A program made the position numbers and the translations under genes. From Lepisosteus oculatus (lineage: Eukaryota; Chordata; Actinopteri; Semionotiformes; Lepisosteidae), in NCBI RefSeq assembly GCF_040954835.1, contig NC_090703.1, positions 14,069,001-14,133,000 on the forward strand: a DNA stretch of 64,000 nt. The letters run 5' to 3'. Position 1 is the stretch's first letter; each line of letters opens with the position of its first letter. The notes beneath the pieces were generated by a model. That model was not told the DNA's origin, ran no database searches, and saw only the letters and a list, made by a program, of their open reading frames with translations. Below, piece by piece: positions 55,101 through 64,000 of this stretch.

Positions 55101-58100
55101 CATGTGTTTTGCCATCATATGTTGCAGGAACAAAAATCTCTGCAACTGAGAATGGAAATGAAATGGAAAAAGACAAGAGCTAGAAGAATTCTTATGTATT
55201 AGACTTAATGAGAATTGTCCACAGGGTACTTCCTATTTTAACTTCTCTTTCAGTATTATTTTTGGCATCAATATATTTAAATCTCCAGAGCTCTGGTTCC
55301 TCTATAATAAAATCAATGTATTCTGGCAAAAGCTAAACCACTTTTTACAAAACTCTACAGTGTCAATCTCAGTAAATCACAGACAATATTATCCATTCAA
55401 ACATGTCTAACCACTGTATCCTATACACTGTTGCATGGGAGCCAGAATCTATCCTGAAGACGAATGGATGCAAAGCAGGACACGCCTTGGACAGGACACT
55501 GGTGACAACATTATCAGTTTTCTAAATCAAATCCAACACTTTTCAGAAACCACAGCAAGCTCACAACCTATTCTAAAATGTAACAATAAAACTAAAAGTA
55601 GTAGAGATTAGTCTGGTTGCTGCCTAAGGATCTTCAATGAGTAAGGCTGGAATGTGGGCGACAATCTTCTTTCCACATCCGAGGAGACTGGGAGATGTCA
55701 ATGGTATGGAGTATAACATACGATAACATAATGCAAATCCATCTTTTGTCTGATCAAATATTTTTCACAGAGAAGGTGGGAAAGATTAAGGAAAGAAAAC
55801 CCAAGGCTTCTCATTTTTATGGTGTGTTGGAAGAAAATACCAGTAACTAATTACTGATTTGTGACAGGGTATAAAATAAACCTAAAAGGCCATCAAGATC
55901 CATTAATCACATTTTTTTACTCCATTAATTCAATGGGAACTGCTACACTACTCTCCTCCTAAAGTGTTAAACTTTTTTAAACCACAAAAATATAAAGGAA
56001 CATAGTATTAAGAAAACCTAGCATGTTCAGTCAGTCCAGTTATTATTATATGTTCAATTCTTAAATATTTCTTTAGATGTGCTTGATCTACCTTTAGTAA
56101 GAGCTCCTTCATGACAGTCAAGCAATTCAAAATCTTTACTGCTAAAAAATACAAAGACTCAATTCACCTCGAGCTGTGTGAATATTTTCTTTATGTGTCT
56201 GAAGCAGCCCTCTGCAATATCCATGTCTTCTTCATATGTTTTTCCTTTGAAAACAGGTTGAGGTGCATTGGAGAAATACTTGTGGAATGGGAAATGTCTG
56301 GAGATATCCTGAACATCGATCTGCTTTCCAGGCTTCACTTTCACTTTGCTGAGGTACTCTTCCCAACGAGACATCACCTGAAGTGACACACAACAAATGA
56401 AAGAGAGTCAGGAGACGAGGGAAGGGAAAGATACCAGCTCACCTGGCCCCACAAAATCCCCTCACACTACTGAAACCTTGAATGATGAATCATATGAATG
56501 TGGATTTGTCACTAGAGCTTTGTAGAGTTTTAGCGCAACCAGACTTCTGTTCACAAAACCGTTTCCTGTTCTCAAAGCTGTATGAAGATAGATGTGGACA
56601 GCCCACATAACTAAACAAATCGTCACAATAAAACATTTTTTTCATATGGAGAACAGTACAAATTTCAAGTGTTAGTTCAAAGCAGATACCAGTGAATTTG
56701 CTAAGAAAAAGCCAGACCATTTGTGAAAAGTCATACAGTATATATTGCACATTGCTAGGCACATATATTGGCTCATGGCTAAGAGTTGAGAGTGAAAAGA
56801 CTATTTTTTTACTTCATAAAAAATGGAAAGCCTAGGTGCTGCCCATTCTGCACAATTAGCCAGTCTCGAGGAAGCAATTCAATTAGAACAATGGAAACAT
56901 TCTTTTTTTAGCAGACAATTGTTTATTTAAAAAGCACTCAGCAGAAGGGCACAAATAAATTATAAAACTTCAGTCAAGACATAAAACCAGCGTGAAGTTA
57001 AGAATAAAAAAGTTCAACACACGCCAACAGTGAAGGAAGGGGGGAAAGCAAAATTCTGCACTGGTCTCGAGAGTGGAGAGTGGAAAGTTTCAACACACAA
57101 AATGTAAATTTAATTGTACATACATATGTGGACATTAATTTACTTCGAATTACAGCGGAAACCAATACCTTAATAAACCGTAATGTAAATTTCATTCAAA
57201 CATTATATACTCAAAAGCTAGTTGGCTTGAATGCTCAAATGTTCTGATTGGTGACTCAATGTTAATGTATTGATACTGCAAGATTTCAAAAAAGGGGACA
57301 CTATAAAAATGTTGTTGTAATAAAGAAACACACTTCAGTTGTATACTGAGGAAAGACAAAGGATGTCTCAGTTCTCTCATATGATGTAAAGGTGCTGTAA
57401 ACATCAGAGGTATTTTAGGTGACATTACATGTTGTCAAGCAAAAAAATGATCAACACGAAAACCAGAGGGTTAAGACAAGATCAGTCATCAAACAGTTCG
57501 CAATACATTCACTTTATTTCATATCAAGTCAAGCGATGCTTCAAAACAAGTTTCATAAGATGTGCCCTTTAAAGCTGCATGGGTCTAATACATCAATGTT
57601 TGCATCACACTAACTTCCAATATATCCAAGGAAAATAAAACTCAGCTTGATTCATTTCCATTCTCTAAAACGGGTGAAAATTGCACTTCAGGGTAGGGAA
57701 ATAAAATTGCAGAATGTCATAAATCATCTGATGGAGACTATGCATGCGCATTATTTTTTAAAAAAATAACTATAAAATTAAACGCTATATTAATAAATAC
57801 AATATTAATTGTATTTATAATTTTACTGATCCACTACCAGAACTCTCTATACCACATTCTTACCTGATACAAGTAGAAGTGGCCAGCAGTTTCACATGTG
57901 TAAGACACATCCCCTGGCACCTCAAGACTCTCCTGCAGCCGGGCGACCTCCCTGAGCAGCTCCAGTCTCCGAGCCAGGACATAGTTCACGCGCCCATACC
58001 TAAGGACAGATTATAGCGGTCAACATTCATTCACTCAACATTCACACCTTTTAATACGCTTCTGAAACTGGAAATCCTTTCTCAGATTTTTTCTCCTTAA

Positions 58101-61100
58101 ATTTTTCGGACACTTGATCAGCATGATCAAATTCAGACTGACGTGTAAAATAGCGTAGCTAGTGCCAGGGGCAAAGTTTATCGCATTTCTGACTGCATGT
58201 CAAAAGACCATTGGATCAGAGTTGAGAGATGGGTGTACTGAAAAACAAATCTCACCGCTTGCCACAGTGTGTAGGCTGGAGCCAAAGGCTTGATTTTAAA
58301 GCTTTAGAGAACTGTGACATTACAAAAACAAGGAAGGTGGTTTTTATTGTTTTGTTTTTAATCTTTCAACACCTAGAATACAGCTGAAGTTAATAAAAAC
58401 GTCAGGGGTGTTAAACTCAGTGTTAATAGAACTATTAATCAGCAGATGTGTCAAAACGTCCATGGGAGTCAATATGACGGTACTCTGATTTTTTTCCACA
58501 ATAAGCAGAAAGGGGTTTCCTTTCTGAATTACAATTTACGTGACTTAATTTAAACCTACCTATAATTATGACTAAGAAGTAATTAGACGCTGGCATTATA
58601 GTAGGCTTATCATACAAGTTATTCATAGATCACAGAAAGCTGCTCTGTTACAGGAATATAAACAATTATAAAATGATTTCTAATTAAAACAGTAGAATAG
58701 TTATTGAATTGACATCTGCAGTGCACTACAATCTTGGAAAAAATGAACTGAACTATATAATTGCTTCTAGTATGGAACAGAGATAAGAATATGCCGCATA
58801 TGAAATGTCTCAATAAAATGTGTTTCTTCTGAACTAAATTTAGTTTAGCAAAAACAAAGACATTGCTTACATCAGAATCTATAACAACTTAATCTGGAAA
58901 CAGCCTAGTTACACCAATGTAACTCGCATGTATGTACTTAATATTCTCTATTTCTCTATGGTGAAAAGGCATAGCTACTGCAAGCTTCTAACTAATATTG
59001 CTCAACGTAAGAAATTCTAGGCAAAATAATGACTTTTTTTTAGTTGTCTTGATTTTTAATTCTGGTCAGCATAGTAAAAATATTTATAACCATCAGATTT
59101 TACATTCTTTTAATGTTGGTCGCATATATTCTATCGAGATGTGTCTTTATAAACAATTTCAATTGTAGCTGACAGATGCATAGGCTTGCTATCAGTGTGC
59201 GAATACACCTGAGCGTGTGGTACGGCAGTCTCAATGAGAAATGCCGAAGTGACTTTCACCACCCATCAAAAGTTAAGAAGATAAAAAAGTGCCATGAGCA
59301 CTCAGTACATAACCAATGGAAGCATTCTGAACACATCACAGAGGGAGGATAAAAGCAAAATCTAATCCTTACTAGACACACTATCTTATGAGGATGTGCT
59401 ACACTTGCTTAAGCTTGAGAAAATGGAAATATTTCCTCAACATATCCTTATGAGAAACACCGCATTCAGCAATATATATATTATTCTAATGTAAAAGGAA
59501 TCTTTGTGATATCTTCAATAGAAAACTAATCAGTGCCCTTTTTAAATGAGTAATTTAGCTCATTGTGCTTTCTAAAGACATTCCCTACTTATCGCTCTTG
59601 TCTCCTGCTGTTATTAATTCCTATTCATGGAAAACCTCCACACACAGCACAGTAAGAAGATGTAATTCTCCACAGGGTTATAATTACAATTTAAAAATAG
59701 CAATTATTTACACTGGCAATCAATGGATCTCGCTTAAAATGAAAAGAAATTACACTTAATTTGGTGAAATTCGTTTATTATCAATCATCTACTGAACTGA
59801 TTTGAGGCCTGCGTTCTGGGAACTATTTTAGATTAAGTATGCTTTTATCAAACAGCAGAGCTGCCCAGCTCCTGTCCTGGAGGGCCACACTTACAAAACC
59901 TGCTGTACTCTTTAAATCAGCAGCACACTACTGAGCTGGAAAATGCCAATAAATTGCATCAATTTATACTGAGACCGAAGCCCACCAGGACTGGAGTTAA
60001 GTACCCCCTAATAAAGGGCACAAAACTGATGACATCACGGCAGCTCATCTTCCCATTCACAGACTTACCAGTGTTGTGCCAGTCACAATTCTAATCTCTC
60101 ATGTCGCAGAAAAATGGCTCACTATCGTAATGAACTGTTGTCAGGAACCCCACATAACTAAGAAATGTGAATAAAGATAGACCCAGTGAAGGGAGTAACA
60201 ATGTTTGAACACAAATTAGCTTCTATATATCATCTCTGAAAGTCCAAAATTTTCAGCCTTTTCAGTAAATGATAAAACTCAAGGACTACCAGACAAATCA
60301 AAGAATAACATCCTTTTCAGATTAATTGCTGTGTGTCTGGTTGTGCATTGCTGTGAAATGTAGAAAAGATAAAATCTGAAATTGTTCTAGTTTTGTTACT
60401 ATCACTAATTTATGTAACTATACAATAGAATATTTCCATATGTGCATGTGAAGTTCATGTTTAGCCACGTGCCCTGGTTTTATCCATTTGCTGAACAGTG
60501 TGATACAGAGAGGCTGTCAAAAATGTGTGAAAGACAGCACACTGAATTCTTTCCTAATTACACAAGAAAAGGAGAATGCACCGACTGGGACAATAGATCT
60601 GTTTTCAAAAAGTTTTTGTTACTCCTCCGATTACAAAAAGAAGTGTATTAAAATAATTTCAAGGCAGAGTCTTCCAAACAACTTTCGAACTTATACAAAC
60701 ATGACAGACAAAAAAAGGTAAATACTGCTGTGCCTCAGTGAGACCGGTCCTTTCATGCTATAGTGTTTTAACAGGTTCTGCATGGGCCACATGGCATTGT
60801 GCATCATATGTTCTCTGAGAAGATAGCACCTAAACTGGCCACCTGCTGGCCTCACCTGCTGAAATCCTTCTCTGTCTCCAACTCCTCCTCTCCATGGCCC
60901 AGACGGAGGAGGTGCCTCTCATCAATATCCAGAGCCATGATCTTCTCAAACAGCTGGTTCAGGGCCTACAGAGAGTGACAGGGACAGGAGGAGATGCAGT
61001 TTTTAGAAGCTTGGCTGGCTTCTGTTTGCAGGAGAGACAAAACAGTTTTATAGTCAGATGCTGGGATAACAGCCTTGTTTGGCAAGTCTTTGTAAAAGAA

Positions 61101-64000
61101 AGCAAAGAGGAGGGATTTCCCAAATAAGACCAACAGAGAATTCCAGGGGAAGAATGGTGATGACACAGACAGCGACAAAATGCTTAAAATAACTTTCAAA
61201 AAACAAGCTTTAACCTTAGAAACACCGTTATACATACAGTGCCAATTCTGCAAACAAAACAAATGACAGAACAATTGAAATATAGATATACTTCTGTTTT
61301 GCAGTTACATCAGTATGTTTGAATTTCATCTGTTTTTCAGAAATACAGCAATTCTTAACCATGGCAGATAAGAAAAAAAGAGCTCGTCATTGACCGAGTT
61401 AAAATGTGAAGGCATAGTAACAATGGTGTGTCAAGCAGTACTGTAACGCATCCTTGATGACTGAAATACGTTATTTAGGTCTGTTGCATAGTTATATAGA
61501 TATATAAATATGTCTATTTGTCGGTAAAACAAATGTCTCCTGCATTACGCAAACTCGCTTTATGTCATATGCCAGGAATGAAGGATATGCCTGAATATGT
61601 TTAAAAAAAACAATACATTCTATAAACCAACTTGAAAGTTTGAAAGGTCAAGAATGTGCTTCTACCCTCCACATACCTGATTTGAGTGTGTTACTATGAG
61701 AGTTCTCTGCTCTGGGAAATTGTGATAGAGATTGGAGATGATCTGCACAGCCACATCTGTTTTCCCTGTGCCTGGAGGTCCTACAACCTACACAAGGAAA
61801 GAGAGGTGCATTAGGTAATATGAAATGTGCTCTGTCTGGCTAGGATATACTGGCTATGACAACAGCATTCTGCTCATGCCGTGATAATCATTCCAACTTG
61901 TTGGTTCTAATTTCTCCAGAACAAAAGAAGTACAACCTGTAATGATATTTTCTAGATTAAAAAAAACTCCATATAAAATTTAAATCAAAGAAAACTGATG
62001 GTTTTTGGACTACAATTAACAGAAGGATAAACCATGGCATTGTTTTTTTGTTCCTTTATTGGTTAAGTTTTTAATTGGAAACAAAATGCTTAAGGCATTC
62101 ATGTATTATTTGTTTAACATACAGTCAGGACTCTCAGCCACTGAATTTTTACATAAACCAGATCTAACAAGGCAATCCTGAAGTAGCTCACACTTACAGA
62201 ATCTCACCAAGACACTTAGTGATGCAATCTGTGAGGAAAACTTGTGAAGGAAAGCTATTGCTTCAGGTAAACAAATTGCTTCTGGTCTGTTTTTTTTTTT
62301 TAAGTGTTATTATACTACTTCAGGAGATAGGTTACTTGGTGTAACCCCCTTGTAAACCTGTCAAAACACATCACACCCCCTAGATACCTCTGGCAGTTTG
62401 TGAATGACCAGAGAATCCCTGCATCATTGCGAGAGTGTTGATTGTAATTCCACATGTTGGCAACCCAAAGAGAGAGAAACATTTTCTCCATTCTATGTCA
62501 GTTGAACTGATGATGACATTGGTGTATTTACTAGGAACCTTAAGTTCAAAATGAACGTTCCTCTCTTTTGGCACCAACCAATCACCATTATACAGTATAA
62601 TCCTTTACATTTTATTTCTACTTACTGAAATTATTTAATATCTGTTAAAAAACATTTTTTAGACAATGTGTGGAGGCTATAAATAGGACTCACCAAGTAA
62701 TTAACTTCAACAGTTCACAGAATAACACCACAGACTATTAACAATAAGTCTGTATTTGCAATCAATTTGCAAAACGTGTATTAAATAAAGTGCTTTCTTA
62801 CCATAGTTAAGCCTGGCTGCATGCCTGCACGTATGGCTTCAATTTGTGTAGGTGTAAATTGAATCATATTACTGTTGAAAAATAAATGGTAATTAATTAA
62901 AAAACAAAATATATTTTTGAAATAAAAATGATAAACAATGCAATTAAGTGGTGTTCAAATGAATTTCTGTCGCTAATACACTTAAATTTACAAAACACAG
63001 CACGGTAAAGTTAAGGATGAGAAAGAAACTTTTTTTAACATGAATCTTACAATTTATATTTAAATGATCTTACAGGATTTGTTCAAATTTAACACAATTA
63101 AGCTTCTATCATACCATACTATGAAAAAATGACAAAGTATGATGTAATTTTCCATATCGCAAAAATGCAAAATAAGATTAAATAACACCAGATTTAACTG
63201 GAGGATCAAAGGATTTCTTTGCTATTTTTAATTCAAATAAGTAACAATATATAACGTTACAATATGAAGTCATATTAATCATGCAATGGGAAACCTAGTA
63301 TGTAAAAAACCTTGGAATGTTAATGGATCTTTTAAAAGAGTAAGATTTCATTCTCCTAGTGTGAAGTGTAAACACTTTCAACAGTTAACGTGAGACTTAA
63401 TAATAATATTGAAGGTTTCCATCCAGTGATGTGCATTCCTGAGAAAACAGCACTCGTAGTGAGTAGATGGCTATTCCAAATAAGGACATGAAAGGGTGAA
63501 ATATAACACGATCTTTATGCACCTATAACAACACCAAAGAGGATTCTGATTTATTTTAAGGATGAAATTATAGAATATAGAAAAAGTTTTAGCTTTCAAT
63601 ATCTAAAATGTCTGAGCACTCAGGTTGTAAAAAAACACTGAAAGAACTACAAAAGAACACTACAAGACTTGCACCTATGTATTAGCCAAGTAAAAGAACG
63701 AAAAACATTTATGATACCTACCGTTTGGGCTGGTTGTAAGGATACGGCCCCCTGTTTAGAATGACATGGGGTTCGACAACTAAATGGTAGTCTTCCTCCT
63801 TCCTCTCCTCTTTCTCGTCTGCCTTTCGTTTCTTACCTTTAGGAGAGCTGACGGGGAACTTAATTCTACAACGAACATATTGTCAATGTTAATTCAAAAC
63901 AGAACAATGTAGAATTTGGTAAGCTTGCATGCTTAGAGGGACTGCAGTTTCATTTATATAACATAAAATGAGGATTCACAGAGCTATATCTACACAATTG
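34145..64000 (-). CDS. AQR: Aquarius, intron-binding spliceosomal helicase, C-terminal half (5' end outside window)
   Basis: AQR is a UPF1-like SF1 RNA helicase of the intron-binding complex. It contacts the intron upstream of the branch point in spliceosomes and links splicing to intronic box C/D snoRNP assembly. Fifteen coding exons (listed separately) join without a frame break to 710 codons plus stop, covering about the last half of a protein that is roughly 1,485 residues in human. Motifs in order are: GPPGTGKT (Walker A), [14 protein letters not shown] (motif II, with Glu-Glu where many helicases have Asp-Glu), GDHHQLPP (III), TTYNGQ (IV), [11 protein letters not shown] (V) and [11 protein letters not shown] (VI). 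The C-terminus is a Glu-rich tail. All introns are GT-AG; the larger ones are 37157-42191, 42278-46621 and 46793-50883. The N-terminal ARM-like region lies beyond 64000. Confidence 0.97.
34161..34166 (-). terminator. AQR poly(A) signal AATAAA
   Basis: AATAAA on the minus strand, 60 bases after the stop codon, is the first canonical signal. It gives a very short 3' UTR of about 80 bases. Confidence 0.7.
34226..34462 (-). CDS. AQR: AQR last coding exon, acidic tail
   Basis: The acceptor TCTGCAG is followed by [15 protein letters not shown] and then a tail very rich in Glu, ending [10 protein letters not shown], with TAG at 34226-34228. The 78 residues are probably disordered. The DS-DSED patch near the end is a CK2-type phosphorylation context. 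This tail diverges fast in AQR; only the start of the exon resembles the human protein. Local GC is high because of the tail's codons. Confidence 0.92.
   Translation of the reverse strand, partial: NQQQLLPPPRQMEEEAAAEAPSEAQEEETEMAQEPRAGEEPEEKPEEVETKEEEEHNKMPEHPGRDSDSEDSGAEEAP
35032..35145 (-). CDS. AQR: AQR exon, [11 protein letters not shown] segment
   Basis: Reads [20 protein letters not shown], then [18 protein letters not shown], 38 codons in phase 0, bounded by TTTTGCAG and GTAAAA. This conserved helix-rich segment follows the helicase core. Confidence 0.95.
36297..36530. repeat. Large imperfect inverted repeat (hairpin) in an AQR intron
   Basis: Aligned by hand, 36297-36399 pairs with 36427-36530 around a 27-base loop, with about 19 mismatches and one gap in about 103 pairs. 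The inner 24 bp (36376-36399 with 36427-36450) has a single mismatch and contains CCTTCTTCAGCTGTT with its exact reverse complement. It lies in the intron between the AQR motif VI exon and the next, and would be transcribed in pre-mRNA. It may be a fold-back/MITE element or an inverted duplication. Confidence 0.8.
36982..37156 (-). CDS. AQR: AQR exon with helicase motif VI
   Basis: Completes an Arg codon, then [17 protein letters not shown], which is motif VI with the arginine finger region. It ends [13 protein letters not shown] before GTAAG. Confidence 0.96.
38040..38720 (+). mobile_element. Decayed Tc1/mariner-like transposon fragment
   Basis: At 38351-38450 a plus-strand frame reads [20 protein letters not shown], then VWDELGL, before a stop. 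This matches the Tc1/mariner transposase block usually seen as W-x-S-PDLNPIE-H-W-DELGR. The frame is broken before and after, so it is a dead relic. It lies in the AQR intron 37157-42191, antisense to AQR. The terminal repeats were not located and the outer limits are rough. Confidence 0.65.
38881..38904. repeat. (AAC)n microsatellite
   Basis: Eight AAC units in an AQR intron, close after the Tc1 relic. Confidence 0.9.
41425..41450. repeat. (TG)n microsatellite, imperfect
   Basis: GTGTGTGTCTGTGTGTGTGTG within an AQR intron. Confidence 0.8.
42192..42277 (-). CDS. AQR: AQR exon with helicase motif V
   Basis: [20 protein letters not shown] and onward to GHLR; 86 bases, with the last Arg codon split (AG|A). 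The Q-G-Q of motif V is intact. Confidence 0.96.
43518..43530. repeat. Run of 13 G
   Basis: An uninterrupted G13 tract on the plus strand (C13 in the AQR transcript) in an otherwise AT-rich intron. Confidence 0.9.
46622..46792 (-). CDS. AQR: AQR exon with helicase motif IV
   Basis: [20 protein letters not shown], then [18 protein letters not shown], ending IGHPSK before GTAAGAG. An in-exon GTAAAG four bases earlier is a possible alternative donor but would break the frame. Confidence 0.95.
49850..49863. promoter_or_regulatory. Perfect RFX X-box inside an AQR intron
   Basis: GTAACCATGGCAAC equals the reverse complement of GTTGCCATGGTTAC, the dimeric RFX-family X-box consensus. It sits in a locally less AT-rich patch (about 49820-49940) in the intron 46793-50883. 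Confidence 0.6.
50884..51055 (-). CDS. AQR: AQR exon, [10 protein letters not shown] segment
   Basis: Completes Ser (AG|T), then [19 protein letters not shown] and onward to [10 protein letters not shown]; 57 whole codons. This links RecA domain 1 with domain 2. Confidence 0.96.
51308..51495 (-). CDS. AQR: AQR exon with helicase motif III
   Basis: [20 protein letters not shown], then [18 protein letters not shown]; ends GRARA plus a split Ser codon before [14 protein letters not shown] is the Q-containing motif III of UPF1-like helicases. Confidence 0.96.
52910..52981 (-). CDS. AQR: AQR exon with Walker B-type motif II
   Basis: [20 protein letters not shown] and LLLQ; 24 codons in phase 0. 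The motif II core is M-E-E-A-A-Q, as in other AQR proteins. Confidence 0.96.
53401..53538 (-). CDS. AQR: AQR exon, [18 protein letters not shown] segment
   Basis: 46 codons in phase 0, ending with [20 protein letters not shown] and GFK before GTGAG. The MTCTHAA stretch is helicase motif Ic/Ib-like and highly conserved. Confidence 0.96.
55380..55510 (-). repeat. Third copy of the L2-like fish repeat, fragment
   Basis: CATGGGAGCCAGAATCTATC and, further on, ACGCCTTGGACAGGACACTG align by eye with the segment at about 1210-1290, in the same orientation. It is in an AQR intron. Confidence 0.6.
56168..56377 (-). CDS. AQR: AQR exon, [11 protein letters not shown] to FTQLE
   Basis: 70 codons in phase 0. 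Includes FFSNAPQP-like [20 protein letters not shown] and [13 protein letters not shown]. The middle ([16 protein letters not shown]) differs most from the human protein. This is an insertion within RecA1. Confidence 0.95.
57864..57999 (-). CDS. AQR: AQR exon, [15 protein letters not shown] segment
   Basis: Completes Arg (AG|G), then [20 protein letters not shown], ending [11 protein letters not shown] before GTAAG. The charged helix is likely coiled. Confidence 0.96.
59866..60010. mobile_element. Short MITE-like element with CCTGGAGGGC ends
   Basis: GTCCTGGAGGGC at 59874-59885 and GCCCACCAGGAC at 59980-59991 are inverted with 11 of 12 matches. Ends of the TCCTGGAGGGCC type are familiar from very abundant small non-autonomous DNA transposons in fish. 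It lies in an AQR intron. The family is not certain. Confidence 0.6.
60856..60965 (-). CDS. AQR: AQR exon, [20 protein letters not shown] segment
   Basis: 36 codons plus two bases, running to [11 protein letters not shown] and a split Arg. It follows directly on THSNQ of the previous exon. Confidence 0.96.
61677..61787 (-). CDS. AQR: AQR exon with Walker A
   Basis: [20 protein letters not shown] and onward to TLIVTHSNQ; 37 codons. GPPGTGKT (61758-61781) is the ATP-binding P-loop. Confidence 0.97.
62802..62871 (-). CDS. AQR: AQR exon with helicase Q-motif region
   Basis: Completes Arg (CG|T), then [20 protein letters not shown] and [12 protein letters not shown] is the Q-motif that contacts adenine. 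Confidence 0.96.
63722..63865 (-). CDS. AQR: AQR first exon seen in the window
   Basis: Begins with one base completing the previous codon, then [20 protein letters not shown] and a charged loop, ending [18 protein letters not shown]. The KKRK run may be a nuclear signal. The upstream exons are outside the window. Confidence 0.95.

Noticed and set aside
57781-57825. AT-rich palindrome around ATAAATACAATATTAATTG
   Set aside because: An 11-bp stem of only A/T plus one C/G pair is easily produced by chance in this composition.

Overview
This is a vertebrate nuclear genomic window. It is AT-rich, with intron-split genes, GT-AG introns and dispersed fish-type repeats. Three genes are recognised with confidence, all on the minus strand: GJD2 (connexin 35/36, 14799-16217), ACTC1 (alpha-cardiac actin, about 19090-22526) and the 3' half of AQR (Aquarius, an intron-binding spliceosomal SF1 helicase, about 34145 to beyond 64000). 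GJD2, ACTC1 and AQR are also neighbours on human 15q14, so this is conserved synteny. The repeats (an L2-like element with a GGATGGATGG-type tail, an element ending in a GCGCTATATAA plus ATT-repeat tail, a Tc1/mariner relic and a small CCTGGAGGGC-ended MITE-like element) and the 304-residue Cx35-type connexin point to a ray-finned fish. A gar, a bowfin or another lineage with an undivided ACTC1-AQR block would fit, but the species cannot be fixed from the window.

Layout: 1-14.8 kb is the gene-poor region downstream of GJD2, with three degraded repeats and at least one CNE-like patch. 14.8-16.2 kb is GJD2 (two coding exons, with an RE1-like site in the intron). 16.2-19.1 kb is the GJD2/ACTC1 intergenic region. 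19.1-22.7 kb is ACTC1, with six coding exons, a 5' non-coding exon, a TATA box and two perfect CArG boxes. 22.7-27.6 kb is intergenic. 27.6-30.1 kb holds an unnamed small gene for a 72-residue hydrophobic, cysteine-containing protein, apparently with a spliced 5' leader. 30.1-34.1 kb is intergenic with a homeodomain-motif-rich patch. 34.1-64 kb holds the last fifteen coding exons of AQR. These join in one frame for 710 codons plus stop, carry every helicase motif, and end in a Glu-rich tail.

The three known genes have unrelated jobs: electrical synapses, the cardiac thin filament and the spliceosome. Their linkage is best read as old synteny, not as a pathway. The most unusual items are a hand-aligned inverted repeat of about 234 bp with arms of about 103 bp in an AQR intron, the unnamed 72-residue protein gene, a perfect RFX X-box in another AQR intron, a compressed RE1/NRSE-like motif in the GJD2 intron, and two short orphan exon-like ORFs. 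All exon edges were read by eye from splice consensus, frame and known family sequence. No alignment or database search was run.
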